From Planctomycetota bacterium (lineage in GTDB: Bacteria > Planctomycetota > Planctomycetia > Isosphaerales > Isosphaeraceae), in the NCBI GenBank assembly GCA_028291545.1, contig JAQGHR010000031.1, forward strand, positions 62,001 through 126,000: a DNA stretch of 64,000 nt, read 5' to 3'. Below are positions 18,387 to 26,953 of the stretch, piece after piece. The translations under genes and the position numbers were made by a program. The notes beneath the pieces are model-generated. The model was not told the origin of the DNA, did not search any database, and saw only the letters and a program-made list of their open reading frames with translations. Within the stretch, counting starts at the first letter, position 1, and each line of letters begins with the position of its first letter.

Positions 18387-21203
18387 TCACCAGAACGCCC
18401 CGATGAAGAACGTGAAGACGCGGGTATGGTCTTCGGGCGACTTGACGACGGGGAAGGCGATGTCGAAGGCCAGGGGAAGCGGGCCGAACATCTGCTGAGG
18501 CAGGTAGATTCGTACCCCGGTCCCGACCGCGGCGCGGAACTGGGTGATATTGTAGCCGGCCTCGACGGTGCCGAAGTCGCAGAAGACGACCTGCTGGAGC
18601 TTGTCGTTGGCCGTCCAGGGGAACTGGTACTCGACCGAGCCCACGGCCGTCATGATGCCGCCGACATTCACGCCCAGCTCGTAGGGGCCGACGCCGCGGT
18701 AGGCGAAGCCTCTCATGCTGCGGAAGTCGCCCGCATAGAACCGCTCGTAGACCGGGGTGTCGCGCCCCGAGATCCCGTAAAACCCGCGGAGCGAGACGAA
18801 CCGCTTACCCGACCCGTCAGGGCGGCTACCGAGTGTGAAATACTGGCGACCTTCGACGGTGAACTTGGGGAACGTGAAGTTGCCCCAGCCTTGCTCGAAG
18901 GCGAATTCCAGGTACTGGCCGGCCGTCGTCGCGAACGGATCGTTGCGGTTGTCGAACCGCAGCGTCGGTCGGAGGGTGGCGAGCGTCGTATGCCCCGACG
19001 CCGCCAGGTAGTCGGCCGGGGCCGGATACGAGAAGCCGTGGAAGTTCACGTCCTCGATGCGAAATGCGACGTCGGCGTAGGTCTTCACCCCGAACTGACG
19101 CCCGAGCGAAAAACGGCCGCCGGTCCGGTCCTCGGTGTACGACGAATAGAATCGTCGGAAGGTATACGCACTGGTCCCGAACCCGATCGGGAGGTCGAAG
19201 ACGTAGGGGTTGCGGAAGCTGATCTGAGCCCGATTGACCTGGGTACCGGGCGAGAGCTCGATGCGCAAGTCCTGACCGGCCCCTCGAAACGCGTTGCCGC
19301 TGAATAGCTCGCGCCCCGATCGAGGAATGGCCTTGTAGTCGAAATTGCTCTCATGAACGATCAGGTTGCCGAAGATCCCGCCGTAGCTGGTGGCCCCGAC
19401 GCCCAACATCAGGCGGCCCGTGGAGGTTTCATCCAGCGAGGTGACGATGTCGGCGTAATCGCGATTGGCGAAGGGCTCATTGCGGCCGGGCCCGACGTCG
19501 GTCTGATTCATGCCGGGAATGCTCGGCATGGTCCCCGGGGGCTCTCCGTTTCCGACCGGCGGCGTCGGGGTGCCGGGCGGTCCTCCCCGCGAAAATGGGC
19601 CCGGGGGTCCTCCCGCGGGGGGAGCCGCCGGGTCGGCTCTGGGCCCGACGATCGGCCCGGGGGCGTCGATCGGAGGCGCCGTGAATCCGGGCGGCGGCTC
19701 GCTGATCGGCGCTAGCGACGCGGGACCGTCTCCCGGTGCGGGAGGCGCATCCTGCCGACGTGCCAGGCGAGCGACGGGCCGCGAGTCCTCGGGGCCGGCG
19801 CTCTGCAAGCGGGCGCGGACGCCTTCGTTCTGGCTGAGCGTGGGCAAGACGCCGCTGCCGTAAGGTTGATCGGCGCGGCGCGGGTTGGAGATCTTGATCT
19901 CCAGCGGCTTTCCCATCTCGGGCGACATCGCGAAGTATCGGAGATTGCCCAGCCGCTTCTTGGCCAGTTCGATCCGGTTCGCATCCAGCGGCTCGTTCGG
20001 CACGATGCCCGCCTGGTTGAACTCGCGAAGGATGACGCGGCTCTGGGTCCTCGCGTTCCCCTTGATCTCGATCCGGCCCAGGTTGTACTCCGCCCCTTCC
20101 TCGATCTCGTAGACGAGATCGACGACGCCGGGCTCGTCGGTGTAGGCGGTCTTGTAGAGGATCTGAGCGTTGATGCAGCCGATCGCCCCGTATTTCGAGC
20201 GCAGGGTCTTCTCGTCGACCGTCTTGAGTGCATCCGAGAACGGCTGGCCCTTCTGGAGCTTCATACCCTCCATCAGCTTCGCCGTCGGGATCTTCTCGTT
20301 GCCTTCGAAGCGGATGGCACGCACCTTGAACTGGACGCCTTCCTTGATCACGTACGTCACGTGGATCTGGCCCACATCCGACCCGGGCCGTGTCACGGGC
20401 GTGACCTCGACCTCGAAGAAGCCGAGGCTCTGGTAGTAGTCATTGAGCTTCTTGGCATCCTCCTCCAGATCCTCGCGAGTGTACTTGACAGGCCATGCTC
20501 CCAGGAGCTTGGGCTTGTTGCTGATCTTCGTATCCAGCACCCCGTCGGGCGTGAACTTGTTCCCTTCGAAAGAGACCTTGCGGATCTGGCACTTGGGGCC
20601 TTCGAAGATCTCGAAGATCGCCTTCCTGTCGCCGTGCTTCCCGCCTTCCAGGAGCACGACCTCGGCATAATCGTAGCCTTTTTCCCGGTACATGCTCTTG
20701 ATCGAACGGACGGCCTGAGTGGTCGTGGACTGGTCGGCGCGAGCGCCGACTTTCAGGCGGGTATTCGATTCGACGTCCTTGACCTTGAGCTTGGTCATCC
20801 CCCGAAACTCGACCTTCTGGAGGATGGGCATCTCCTGCACGCCGAAGATCAGTTTATGTCCGCCCCGCTCGGGGTCAGGCTTGGTCCAGACCTTGATCTC
20901 ACCCGAGAACCATCCGGTCTTGGTGAGCGTGTCCATGTCATGTTCGATCGTCTTGTCGTCGAACTCCCGCCCGACCCGAGATTCGAGCTTGGGGAGGATT
21001 CTTTCTCGAGCGATCGACTCGTTTCCTTCGATAACAATCTCGGTGATGGTGCCCTTGGGCACATCCGCCCGGCTGGCGAGGGGCGCCAGTCCGATCGCGA
21101 GGGCGAGGGCCGCGAGGAGGGCCTTCCCACGAGCACGGGCGGGCGATTGGGCCGGGGGGGCCGTCCTGGCCGCCTTCGGCGTGTCCAGTCCTGATCGTGG
21201 CAT
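18387..21203 (-). CDS. bamA: BamA/Omp85 outer-membrane assembly protein with long Pro/Gly-rich linker
   Basis: The protein has 938 residues. A signal peptide (GKALLAALALAIGLAPLASR) is followed by POTRA domains from residue 48 to about 440, with repeated motifs such as IVIEGNESIARERI, VSFEGNKFTPDGV, IRFEGNEKIPTAKL and IEIKGNARTQSRVI. Residues 445-570 form a Pro/Gly-rich linker not seen in typical BamA. The C-terminal 360 residues are a beta barrel containing FRSMRGFAYRGVGP, the VRGF-like motif of strand L6, and ending in aromatic residues (FFIGAFW). It inserts barrel proteins into the outer membrane. No Bam lipoproteins adjoin it. Confidence 0.93.
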   Translation of the reverse strand: MPRSGLDTPKAARTAPPAQSPARARGKALLAALALAIGLAPLASRADVPKGTITEIVIEGNESIARERILPKLESRVGREFDDKTIEHDMDTLTKTGWFSGEIKVWTKPDPERGGHKLIFGVQEMPILQKVEFRGMTKLKVKDVESNTRLKVGARADQSTTTQAVRSIKSMYREKGYDYAEVVLLEGGKHGDRKAIFEIFEGPKCQIRKVSFEGNKFTPDGVLDTKISNKPKLLGAWPVKYTREDLEEDAKKLNDYYQSLGFFEVEVTPVTRPGSDVGQIHVTYVIKEGVQFKVRAIRFEGNEKIPTAKLMEGMKLQKGQPFSDALKTVDEKTLRSKYGAIGCINAQILYKTAYTDEPGVVDLVYEIEEGAEYNLGRIEIKGNARTQSRVILREFNQAGIVPNEPLDANRIELAKKRLGNLRYFAMSPEMGKPLEIKISNPRRADQPYGSGVLPTLSQNEGVRARLQSAGPEDSRPVARLARRQDAPPAPGDGPASLAPISEPPPGFTAPPIDAPGPIVGPRADPAAPPAGGPPGPFSRGGPPGTPTPPVGNGEPPGTMPSIPGMNQTDVGPGRNEPFANRDYADIVTSLDETSTGRLMLGVGATSYGGIFGNLIVHESNFDYKAIPRSGRELFSGNAFRGAGQDLRIELSPGTQVNRAQISFRNPYVFDLPIGFGTSAYTFRRFYSSYTEDRTGGRFSLGRQFGVKTYADVAFRIEDVNFHGFSYPAPADYLAASGHTTLATLRPTLRFDNRNDPFATTAGQYLEFAFEQGWGNFTFPKFTVEGRQYFTLGSRPDGSGKRFVSLRGFYGISGRDTPVYERFYAGDFRSMRGFAYRGVGPYELGVNVGGIMTAVGSVEYQFPWTANDKLQQVVFCDFGTVEAGYNITQFRAAVGTGVRIYLPQQMFGPLPLAFDIAFPVVKSPEDHTRVFTFFIGAFW

Positions 21204-21536
21204 GGGCGATCGATCCCGAAATGGTCATCCGTGAGACGAGATTAGGATGGGCCGGACCGCGACCGCGGCACCTCGGCCAATCCGGCCGAGGTCCCGTCGA
21301 TCATTATCCGTGTCCCGCTCAGGATGCGGCTGACATCCGGCCCCGGTCCCGTCCTTGGAACGCGGCTGCCGGGAGGTCCCGGTGATGGGTGGCGGACTTT
21401 TACCGGAGTTATACGGACTTGGCAACCCCGGAACTTCCTGGCGGTGCCGGACCCCGAGCAAACTTTCCCGTTTTGGGTCGCGACTTCGACCCCTGTGGCT
21501 GGCGACTCCGGTCGAGGCAGCCGCGCCAGGCCGTCA
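21204..21536. other. 333-base intergenic region, no gene recognised
   Basis: This lies upstream of bamA (minus) and downstream of the small lipoprotein gene (minus). I see no convincing reading frame, RNA gene or strong hairpin. It presumably holds the bamA promoter. Confidence 0.5.
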
Positions 21537-21797
21537 TCACTTGAGCGGGCCGAGCTTCTCGCCTGGTCCCGATGCGGGCGCCGTGCCGGACGGGCTCGGG
21601 CTGATCGGGGCCGTGTTGGCCGGCTGCACCGTCGCACGGCTCTGGACTTCGCCCATCGCACCCATCTCCTCGGACGCGGGGGGCTTCTGATACACGATGC
21701 CAGGCGGCGTCATCGGCACGACCTGGGGGGGGCCGCAACCCCAGATTGCCAATCCCAGGACGCTCAGCAGGCTCAAGGCTCCCAGTCGCCGCCGCAT
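21537..21797 (-). CDS. small lipoprotein, unknown function
   Basis: The protein has 86 residues. MRRRLGALSLLSVLGLAIWG is a signal peptide with the lipobox Cys at position 21 (AIWGC). The mature part is Pro/Ser/Ala-rich with no domain (for example PANTAPISPSPSGTAPASG), so probably disordered. It lies 66 bases downstream of surE on the same strand and could be co-transcribed. Confidence 0.65.
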   Translation of the reverse strand: MRRRLGALSLLSVLGLAIWGCGPPQVVPMTPPGIVYQKPPASEEMGAMGEVQSRATVQPANTAPISPSPSGTAPASGPGEKLGPLK

Positions 21798-21863
21798 GGC
21801 TGCCTCCGGTTCGTCGATCGTACGGAAGAGGGGATGAGGAAGAAAAAAACGAGGATGAAACCA

Positions 21864-22604
21864 TTATGGAGCATCGACGTCCGGTTCGGCCATAGGGCTT
21901 TCTTCCTGATGAAATGTTGCTGCGAGTGAGACCAGGCTTACCGCAATCGAGCCCTTGAAGCAGACGTCGACATCGCTGCCGGGCCGCCTCGCGCGGGCCT
22001 GATAGTCGCCGGAGTAGTGGGCCTCGTCGCCCTCGACCCGATAGGCCAGGGGAAGCGGCGAGGTGTCGAGTGGGCAGAAGACGATGCCCGGCTCGGGAGA
22101 CCCAGGTTCGGGGTGAGGCAGGTTCACATTCCAGAACGTGCCGGGCGACCACGGGCGGGCAATGAGGAGGCGGAGGACCTTTGACGCCCGGACAGCGGCG
22201 AGATCCCAGTCGACGGGTCGTCGTCGGGCCAGATAATGGGACACGGCGATCGCGGGCGTGCCATGGAGTACGGCCTCGCGGGCTGCGGCGACCGTACCCG
22301 AATGGAAGACGTCGGCACCGAGATTTCCACCGGCGTTGATGCCGGAGAGGACCCAGTGAGCCCCTTCGGCCAGGTGGTGAAGACCCAGCCGCACGCAGTC
22401 CGCCGGGGTGCCTGCCACCGCGATTCCGCCGTCCATCCTCCGCGACATCGTCACGGACCTGTGGGTCGTGACCGCATGCCCACAGCCGGACTGGGGTCCA
22501 TCCGGAGCGATCAGGCGGAGATCTCCCAGTCCCCGCGCCGCCTCGACCAGGGCCGCCAGGCCCGGGGCGTCGATTCCATCATCGTTGGTCAGGATCAGCC
22601 GCAT
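21864..22604 (-). CDS. surE: 5'/3'-nucleotidase SurE
   Basis: The protein has 246 residues. ILTNDDGIDAPGL carries the metal-binding Asp-Asp pair. AGTPADCVRLGL, VLSGINAGGNLGADVFHSGT and AAAREAVLHGTPAIAVS are SurE signatures. The tail SGDYQARARRPGSDVDVCFK matches the family C-terminus. It dephosphorylates nucleoside monophosphates with a divalent metal. Related neighbours often found with SurE, such as pcm, are absent here. Confidence 0.95.
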   Translation of the reverse strand: MRLILTNDDGIDAPGLAALVEAARGLGDLRLIAPDGPQSGCGHAVTTHRSVTMSRRMDGGIAVAGTPADCVRLGLHHLAEGAHWVLSGINAGGNLGADVFHSGTVAAAREAVLHGTPAIAVSHYLARRRPVDWDLAAVRASKVLRLLIARPWSPGTFWNVNLPHPEPGSPEPGIVFCPLDTSPLPLAYRVEGDEAHYSGDYQARARRPGSDVDVCFKGSIAVSLVSLAATFHQEESPMAEPDVDAP

Positions 22605-22756
22605 CGGTGCTCGTCGAGAGAGACGCTCGCTCGTGGTTGCTGAACTCGGGATGATCGATCGTCATCATAGCCACTCCGGGCGCGGAGGGCGTCCGGTCGA
22701 GCCGACGAACTCCGGTAATTGGCGGTAATCGGCGGTGAATCAGTCGACTGTGTGTG

Positions 22757-22785
22757 TTGACATCCATCGATCGTGCCGATAAACT
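22757..22785 (+). promoter_or_regulatory. sigma70-type promoter of tRNA-Ala
   Basis: A perfect TTGACA at 22757-22762, a 17-base spacer and TAAACT at 22780-22785 stand 13 bases before the tRNA. It is the best-matching promoter I found in the window. Confidence 0.75.
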
Positions 22786-22797
22786 TCGAGCACCAGA

Positions 22798-22873
<76 letters not shown>

Positions 22874-23046
22874 CGCGAACGGCGGTCAGGTCTGACCGCC
22901 GCTCGCCGTTCCCGTCTCGTGGGTTCGGATCGCAAATCCGGTCGTCCTGTCTTTGATCGCTCGATCAGATTCCCCAACATTTCGGATTCGCGCTCGGGAC
23001 GAGCGTGGGATTCCGTGCGTTTGCACCTCGCGGGGGGCCGGCAATC

Positions 23047-23343
23047 ATGGCGGATAAATCGGCAGACTCGCCGGTCCGGATCATCGGGAGCCGTGAGCTG
23101 CACCAGAACCTCCCAGCGATTCTGCGCGAGCTCGAACGATCCGACGTTCGATACGTGCTGACGGTACATGGGAAGCCCCGCGCGGTATTGATCGGTGCCG
23201 AGCCGTTTCTGGAGCTGACCCAGCAGCACAAGGGTCCGAGCGAGGCCCTGGTCGGCCTCCAGTTGAGTGCTCTCCTGGGCGGCGAACTGAGCGCCATGCC
23301 GCTGGACGACCTGGAAAAGGCGCTGGATTCGAAGGGAAAGTGA
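23047..23343 (+). CDS. Phd/YefM-like antitoxin, no toxin alongside
   Basis: The protein has 98 residues. IIGSRELHQNLPAILRELE followed by VRYVLTVHGKPRAVLIGAE is the N-terminal DNA-binding fold of Phd/YefM antitoxins. The C-terminal third (LQLSALLGGELSAMPLDDLE) would be the toxin-binding tail. The ATG at 23047 gives the normal family N-terminus; the in-frame upstream codons do not. The next gene does not look like a RelE, Doc or PIN toxin, so this may be a solitary regulator. It starts 175 bases after tRNA-Ala. Confidence 0.75.
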   Translation: MADKSADSPVRIIGSRELHQNLPAILRELERSDVRYVLTVHGKPRAVLIGAEPFLELTQQHKGPSEALVGLQLSALLGGELSAMPLDDLEKALDSKGK

Positions 23344-23484
23344 GCCTCGACCCGGCTCGCCCGTGCTGATCTTTTGTCCCGGCGCGGGAATTCGTGGCGG
23401 GGCCTTGCCTCGCCCGTTAGAATGATTGCATTGACGAACCTACGCCAGCGTCCGGCGTTGGACGCGCCCTTGTTGAGACCCCGA

Positions 23485-23880
23485 ATGTCTACACACCCCG
23501 CCCGATCGCCTCGTGCCCTGTCACGCCAGTGGAACGGCCGTCTCGCGGCCTATCGTCATCACCGAAACGACGAGCATCGTGAGGCCCTCATCGAGGAGGC
23601 GCTCCGGTTCGCCGGATTTCAGCTCGAATCGGATCTCGGTACATCGGCCTACTGGTCCCAGTCCCCCCTGGCCCGGCGAGTGGCCGTGCTCCTGTTCCTG
23701 ATCGACCGCGGCGCGGCGGCCCGAGTCTCCTGGCGAGGCCGGATCGTGTATGAGGCCGCACCGGACGCCGAATCCTGGGCCGCATCGCAGCCCGCGCTTG
23801 CCCCCTACCTCGGGCCGACGCTGGAATTGATCGCCGCGCTCCGCAACGCCCAGGCACGCCGCCTCACCTCGGCAGAGTGA
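23485..23880 (+). CDS. hypothetical protein
   Basis: The protein has 131 residues from the ATG at 23485; an open frame extends further upstream but is of poor quality. The N-terminus is basic (PRALSRQWNGRLAAYRHHR). A helical middle part follows with LARRVAVLLFLIDRGAAARV. I recognise no family. It lies 141 bases after the Phd-like gene, and its size would allow a toxin partner. However, it lacks the residues of RelE, Doc or PIN toxins. Confidence 0.55.
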   Translation: MSTHPARSPRALSRQWNGRLAAYRHHRNDEHREALIEEALRFAGFQLESDLGTSAYWSQSPLARRVAVLLFLIDRGAAARVSWRGRIVYEAAPDAESWAASQPALAPYLGPTLELIAALRNAQARRLTSAE

Positions 23881-24056
23881 TCCCACTCCGCCCGAATCGC
23901 ATCTCCCGTCCGACTGTCCCACACCTGAAATTCCCGCGACTTGCTTGAGCCTCCCCCGCGCCAAGGTTACGATCCGAGATCGTGACTGCGGCGCACGGCG
24001 GAGGGGTCCGTCCCCGCCTCGGTACTTCCCTCGCACCCGCCTGCCCGAGGCCCGCC

Positions 24057-24728
24057 ATGCCCCGTCTCCTCGCCATCGCTCTCGTCCTGATGCCTTTCAC
24101 GATCCCTGACCAGGCCGACACCAAGCCGGTAGTCCTGTTCAACGGTAAGGATCTGTCGGGCTGGACGACGTACATCCCGCACAAGGACAAGTCCGATCCG
24201 AAGACCGACCCCAGGGGAGTTTTCCAGGTCGAGAACGGGGCGATTCACATCTCGGGCGAGGAATTCGGCTGTCTCACGACGGAGCGAGAATTCGAGAACT
24301 ATCGTCTCCAGGTCGACTTCAAGTGGGGAGACAAACGATATCCGCCTCGCGAAACGGCCAAGCGTGACTCCGGAATCCTGGTGCATTGCGTCGGGCCTGA
24401 CAAGGTCTGGACCAAGTCCATCGAGTGCCAGATCCAGGAAGGGGATTGCGGCGATTTCTGGCTGGTCAGCGGCACGGAGATCACGATCGACGGAACACGC
24501 GAGAAAAGCATGCGCAAGAAGTCTCGCGATGCCGAAAAACCGACGGGTCAATGGAACACTGTCGAGGTGATTTGCGAGGGAGGCAAGATCACGAACATCG
24601 TCAACGGCGTTGTCGTCAATGAAGGCACCGACGCGAGCGTGACCAGGGGCCGCATCCTCCTCCAGTCCGAGGGGGCGGAGGTCTATTTCCGCAACGTCAA
24701 ATTGACGCCGCTGACACCATCGAAGTGA
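24057..24728 (+). CDS. DUF1080 (3-keto-disaccharide hydrolase-type) secreted protein
   Basis: The protein has 223 residues. A signal peptide (MPRLLAIALVLMPFTI) precedes the DUF1080 concanavalin-like fold: VVLFNGKDLSGWTTYIP, VENGAIHISGEEFGCLTTE and YRLQVDFKWGDKRYPP. SGILVHCVG, SIECQIQEGDCGDFWLV and the closing EVYFRNVKLTPL complete the domain. The family is greatly expanded in planctomycetes and includes 3-keto-glycoside hydrolases; the exact substrate is unknown. The ATG at 24057 begins the signal peptide and is preferred over an upstream in-frame codon. Confidence 0.9.
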   Translation: MPRLLAIALVLMPFTIPDQADTKPVVLFNGKDLSGWTTYIPHKDKSDPKTDPRGVFQVENGAIHISGEEFGCLTTEREFENYRLQVDFKWGDKRYPPRETAKRDSGILVHCVGPDKVWTKSIECQIQEGDCGDFWLVSGTEITIDGTREKSMRKKSRDAEKPTGQWNTVEVICEGGKITNIVNGVVVNEGTDASVTRGRILLQSEGAEVYFRNVKLTPLTPSK

Positions 24729-24779
24729 GAATCGGGCGGATCCAGGGTCCCGCTGGAAATCCTTCGCGAGTTGGGCTAC

Positions 24780-24800
24780 AATCAAGAATCATTCTTGATT
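24780..24800. promoter_or_regulatory. perfect 21-bp palindrome, candidate Fur-family operator
   Basis: AATCAAGAAT, one central C, then ATTCTTGATT form a perfect 10-1-10 inverted repeat. The inner 15 bases have the 7-1-7 geometry of Fur/PerR boxes. It lies 63 bases before the start of a Fur-family gene, so autoregulation is the simplest reading. Confidence 0.75.
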
Positions 24801-24863
24801 CGAATTCGGCATTCGCCGCCCGATTCCGCCCTGTTCCCCCACACTTCGCGAAGGATTCCGGTC

Positions 24864-25364
24864 GTGGCCGACCCCGCGCCCCTCAGCCCGGTTCGCTCTG
24901 CCGAGCAGCCGCCGGTGGAGAAGTTCCGCGAGTTCCTGGAGATCCGCGGCGAGAAGCTGACGGAGCCCCGTCGCGTCCTGATCCGCCACATCTTCGACTC
25001 TCACAAGCACTTCGACGCCGATGAGCTGGTCGCCGACCTGCATGAAGCCGGTCGTCGCGTGAGCCGGGCGACCGTGTATCGCACCCTGAGGTTACTGGTC
25101 GAGGCGGGATTGCTCCGCGAGCTTCGTCTCACCAATCGCACGGCTTACGAGCACGACTACGGCTACCCTTCGCACGACCATCTGCATTGCACCGAGTGCA
25201 ATAAAGTAATCGAGTTCAATAATGAGGAAGTCCGCCGCCTTCGCGAGGCCGTCAGCCTCCAACATGGTTTCCGCGCCTCGGGGCACCGCTTCCTCATCAC
25301 GGGCGTGTGTCCCGCATGTAGCCGGGCCAGGAGCAGCCCGAGGCGACGACTGGACTTGATCTGA
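24864..25364 (+). CDS. Fur-family metalloregulator
   Basis: The protein has 166 residues. The GTG start has GAAGGA at good spacing. The winged helix includes RRVLIRHIFDSHKHFDADEL and VSRATVYRTLRLLVEAGLL (recognition helix). The metal-sensing region has HDHLHCTECNKVIEFNNEE with the first CxxC and TGVCPACSRA with the second CxxC, the structural zinc site. Whether it senses iron, manganese, zinc or peroxide cannot be settled. The perfect palindrome just upstream and the convergent Nramp-like gene fit metal homeostasis. Confidence 0.92.
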   Translation: MADPAPLSPVRSAEQPPVEKFREFLEIRGEKLTEPRRVLIRHIFDSHKHFDADELVADLHEAGRRVSRATVYRTLRLLVEAGLLRELRLTNRTAYEHDYGYPSHDHLHCTECNKVIEFNNEEVRRLREAVSLQHGFRASGHRFLITGVCPACSRARSSPRRRLDLI

Positions 25365-25397
25365 TTTGACGTTGAGATCGGCCAGGGCCCCGCTCTC

Positions 25398-26843
25398 TCA
25401 CCGGGTCAATTTCAAGGCCAGCTCACCCAGATAATAGACTGACACGGCGGTCATCCCCAGGAACGCGGTCCAGCTCAGCAGATCCGCCACCTTGCTCGGC
25501 GCAACGCGGGGATCGGTGTCGCGATAGCGAAGGTAGAGCGTGGCCCCGGCGATGAGGGGAAGCATCAGGGCCTGCGCGGCCCCGCCGATGGTGATCAGTT
25601 TGAGGGGATTGCTGTACGCCAGAAAGATCCCGAGCGAGAGCAGAGGGTAGACCACGCAAAAGACCTTGACGATGCGCTCACGGTCGACCGGGGTTTTCTG
25701 CGGCCAGAATCCGCTGAGGTTCAGGAAATCGGCAGTGAGCCGGCTATTGCCCGCCGTGGCCACGTAGAGCGTCTTGAACAGCACGGCCCAGGCCCCGAGG
25801 AGGAAGAACGGCCGAGCCCAGGGACCAAGCACCTGGACATACATATTTGCCAGGGTTCGAATCATGCCCGCGCCCTTCAAGTCGGCGTCGCCGAGCCCCT
25901 TCCCGTGCAACGCGGCCGCGCCCATAAAGTAGAATGCGACGGTCGCGAGCGTGAAGACCACCATGCTGAACCAGGCGTCAAGCTGCATGACCCGGAGCCA
26001 TCCCTTGGCCCGACGCGCCCAGTCGTCGTCCTGCGTTCGTGGTCCGGTCGCGCGGGCGTATCCCTTTTCGATACACCAGTACGGATACGCGAATAGCTCG
26101 CTCGCGCCGACGCCCGTGATGCCGAACGCCGAGAACGCCAGGATCAGCCCGTCCTTGGAGTCCGGCAGGCCGAATTTGAGCCCTCCGGCGACGTCACCCA
26201 GGCTCATCGGAAGACGAAGAGCACCGAGCACCGTGACGAACGTGACGAGCGCGACCAGGATGGTCGTGATCTTCTCCAGCCGCTTGTACCCGCCCGAGAG
26301 CAGAAGCGCAATCGCCGCGAAGCAAGTCAGCGCCGCCCAGAATGGGACGCTCGCCGTCAGCCCGACGCCGGATCGGACTCCGTCGTCACCGTGAAAGACC
26401 ATGACGGCCGCCTCGCCGACGAGCCCTTCCATCGCCGCCAGTTGCCCGTTGGTCGCGAGCATCATGATCAGCCAGAGCCAGCCCAGCCACGAGGTGCCGA
26501 ACCGGGGACCGGGCAGGGTATGAAGCGCCGCCAGCGAGGTCTTTCCCTGGGTGATGGCATAGCGTCCCATCTCGACCTGGACAAAGACCTTGATCACGCA
26601 GGAAATCAGGATCAGCCACAGGAGGACGAAGCCCTGCTTCGCACCGAGAGCCGTGGTGTTGATCAACTCGCCCGTGCCGACGATCGACGCCGCCAGGATC
26701 AGCCCCGGGCCGATCTGCGAGAGCGCCTGCACGAGGGATGTGGGCGGATCTTGAATGTCTTTATGGGTGAGCGCGTAGAGATCGATGTGTGCCGACCCTT
26801 CCTGGTCGGACACGACGATCATGTCGTCACTGGGGTCGTTCAT
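25398..26843 (-). CDS. Nramp-like divalent metal transporter family protein
   Basis: The protein has 481 residues with about eleven membrane segments. LSQIGPGLILAASIVGTGEL and IKVFVQVEMGRYAITQGKTS match the first and third spans of Nramp proteins. The metal-binding DPGN of canonical MntH is replaced (GPGLILAASIVGTGE), as in a divergent branch usually annotated as Nramp family. Therefore Mn/Fe transport cannot be assumed. It ends 33 bases from the Fur-family gene in convergent orientation, suggesting but not proving a shared metal theme. The N-terminal 30 residues are cytoplasmic and acidic. Confidence 0.85.
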   Translation of the reverse strand: MNDPSDDMIVVSDQEGSAHIDLYALTHKDIQDPPTSLVQALSQIGPGLILAASIVGTGELINTTALGAKQGFVLLWLILISCVIKVFVQVEMGRYAITQGKTSLAALHTLPGPRFGTSWLGWLWLIMMLATNGQLAAMEGLVGEAAVMVFHGDDGVRSGVGLTASVPFWAALTCFAAIALLLSGGYKRLEKITTILVALVTFVTVLGALRLPMSLGDVAGGLKFGLPDSKDGLILAFSAFGITGVGASELFAYPYWCIEKGYARATGPRTQDDDWARRAKGWLRVMQLDAWFSMVVFTLATVAFYFMGAAALHGKGLGDADLKGAGMIRTLANMYVQVLGPWARPFFLLGAWAVLFKTLYVATAGNSRLTADFLNLSGFWPQKTPVDRERIVKVFCVVYPLLSLGIFLAYSNPLKLITIGGAAQALMLPLIAGATLYLRYRDTDPRVAPSKVADLLSWTAFLGMTAVSVYYLGELALKLTR

Positions 26844-26953
26844 GGGATGCGCCGATCGCTCGCCGGGGGAGGAGGTCTCGCCCGAGGCACGACACGGGCA
26901 AGGGCCACATGTTAGGGCGTTGCGCGGCGGGATTCAAAGGGGTGGTGGAGCGG

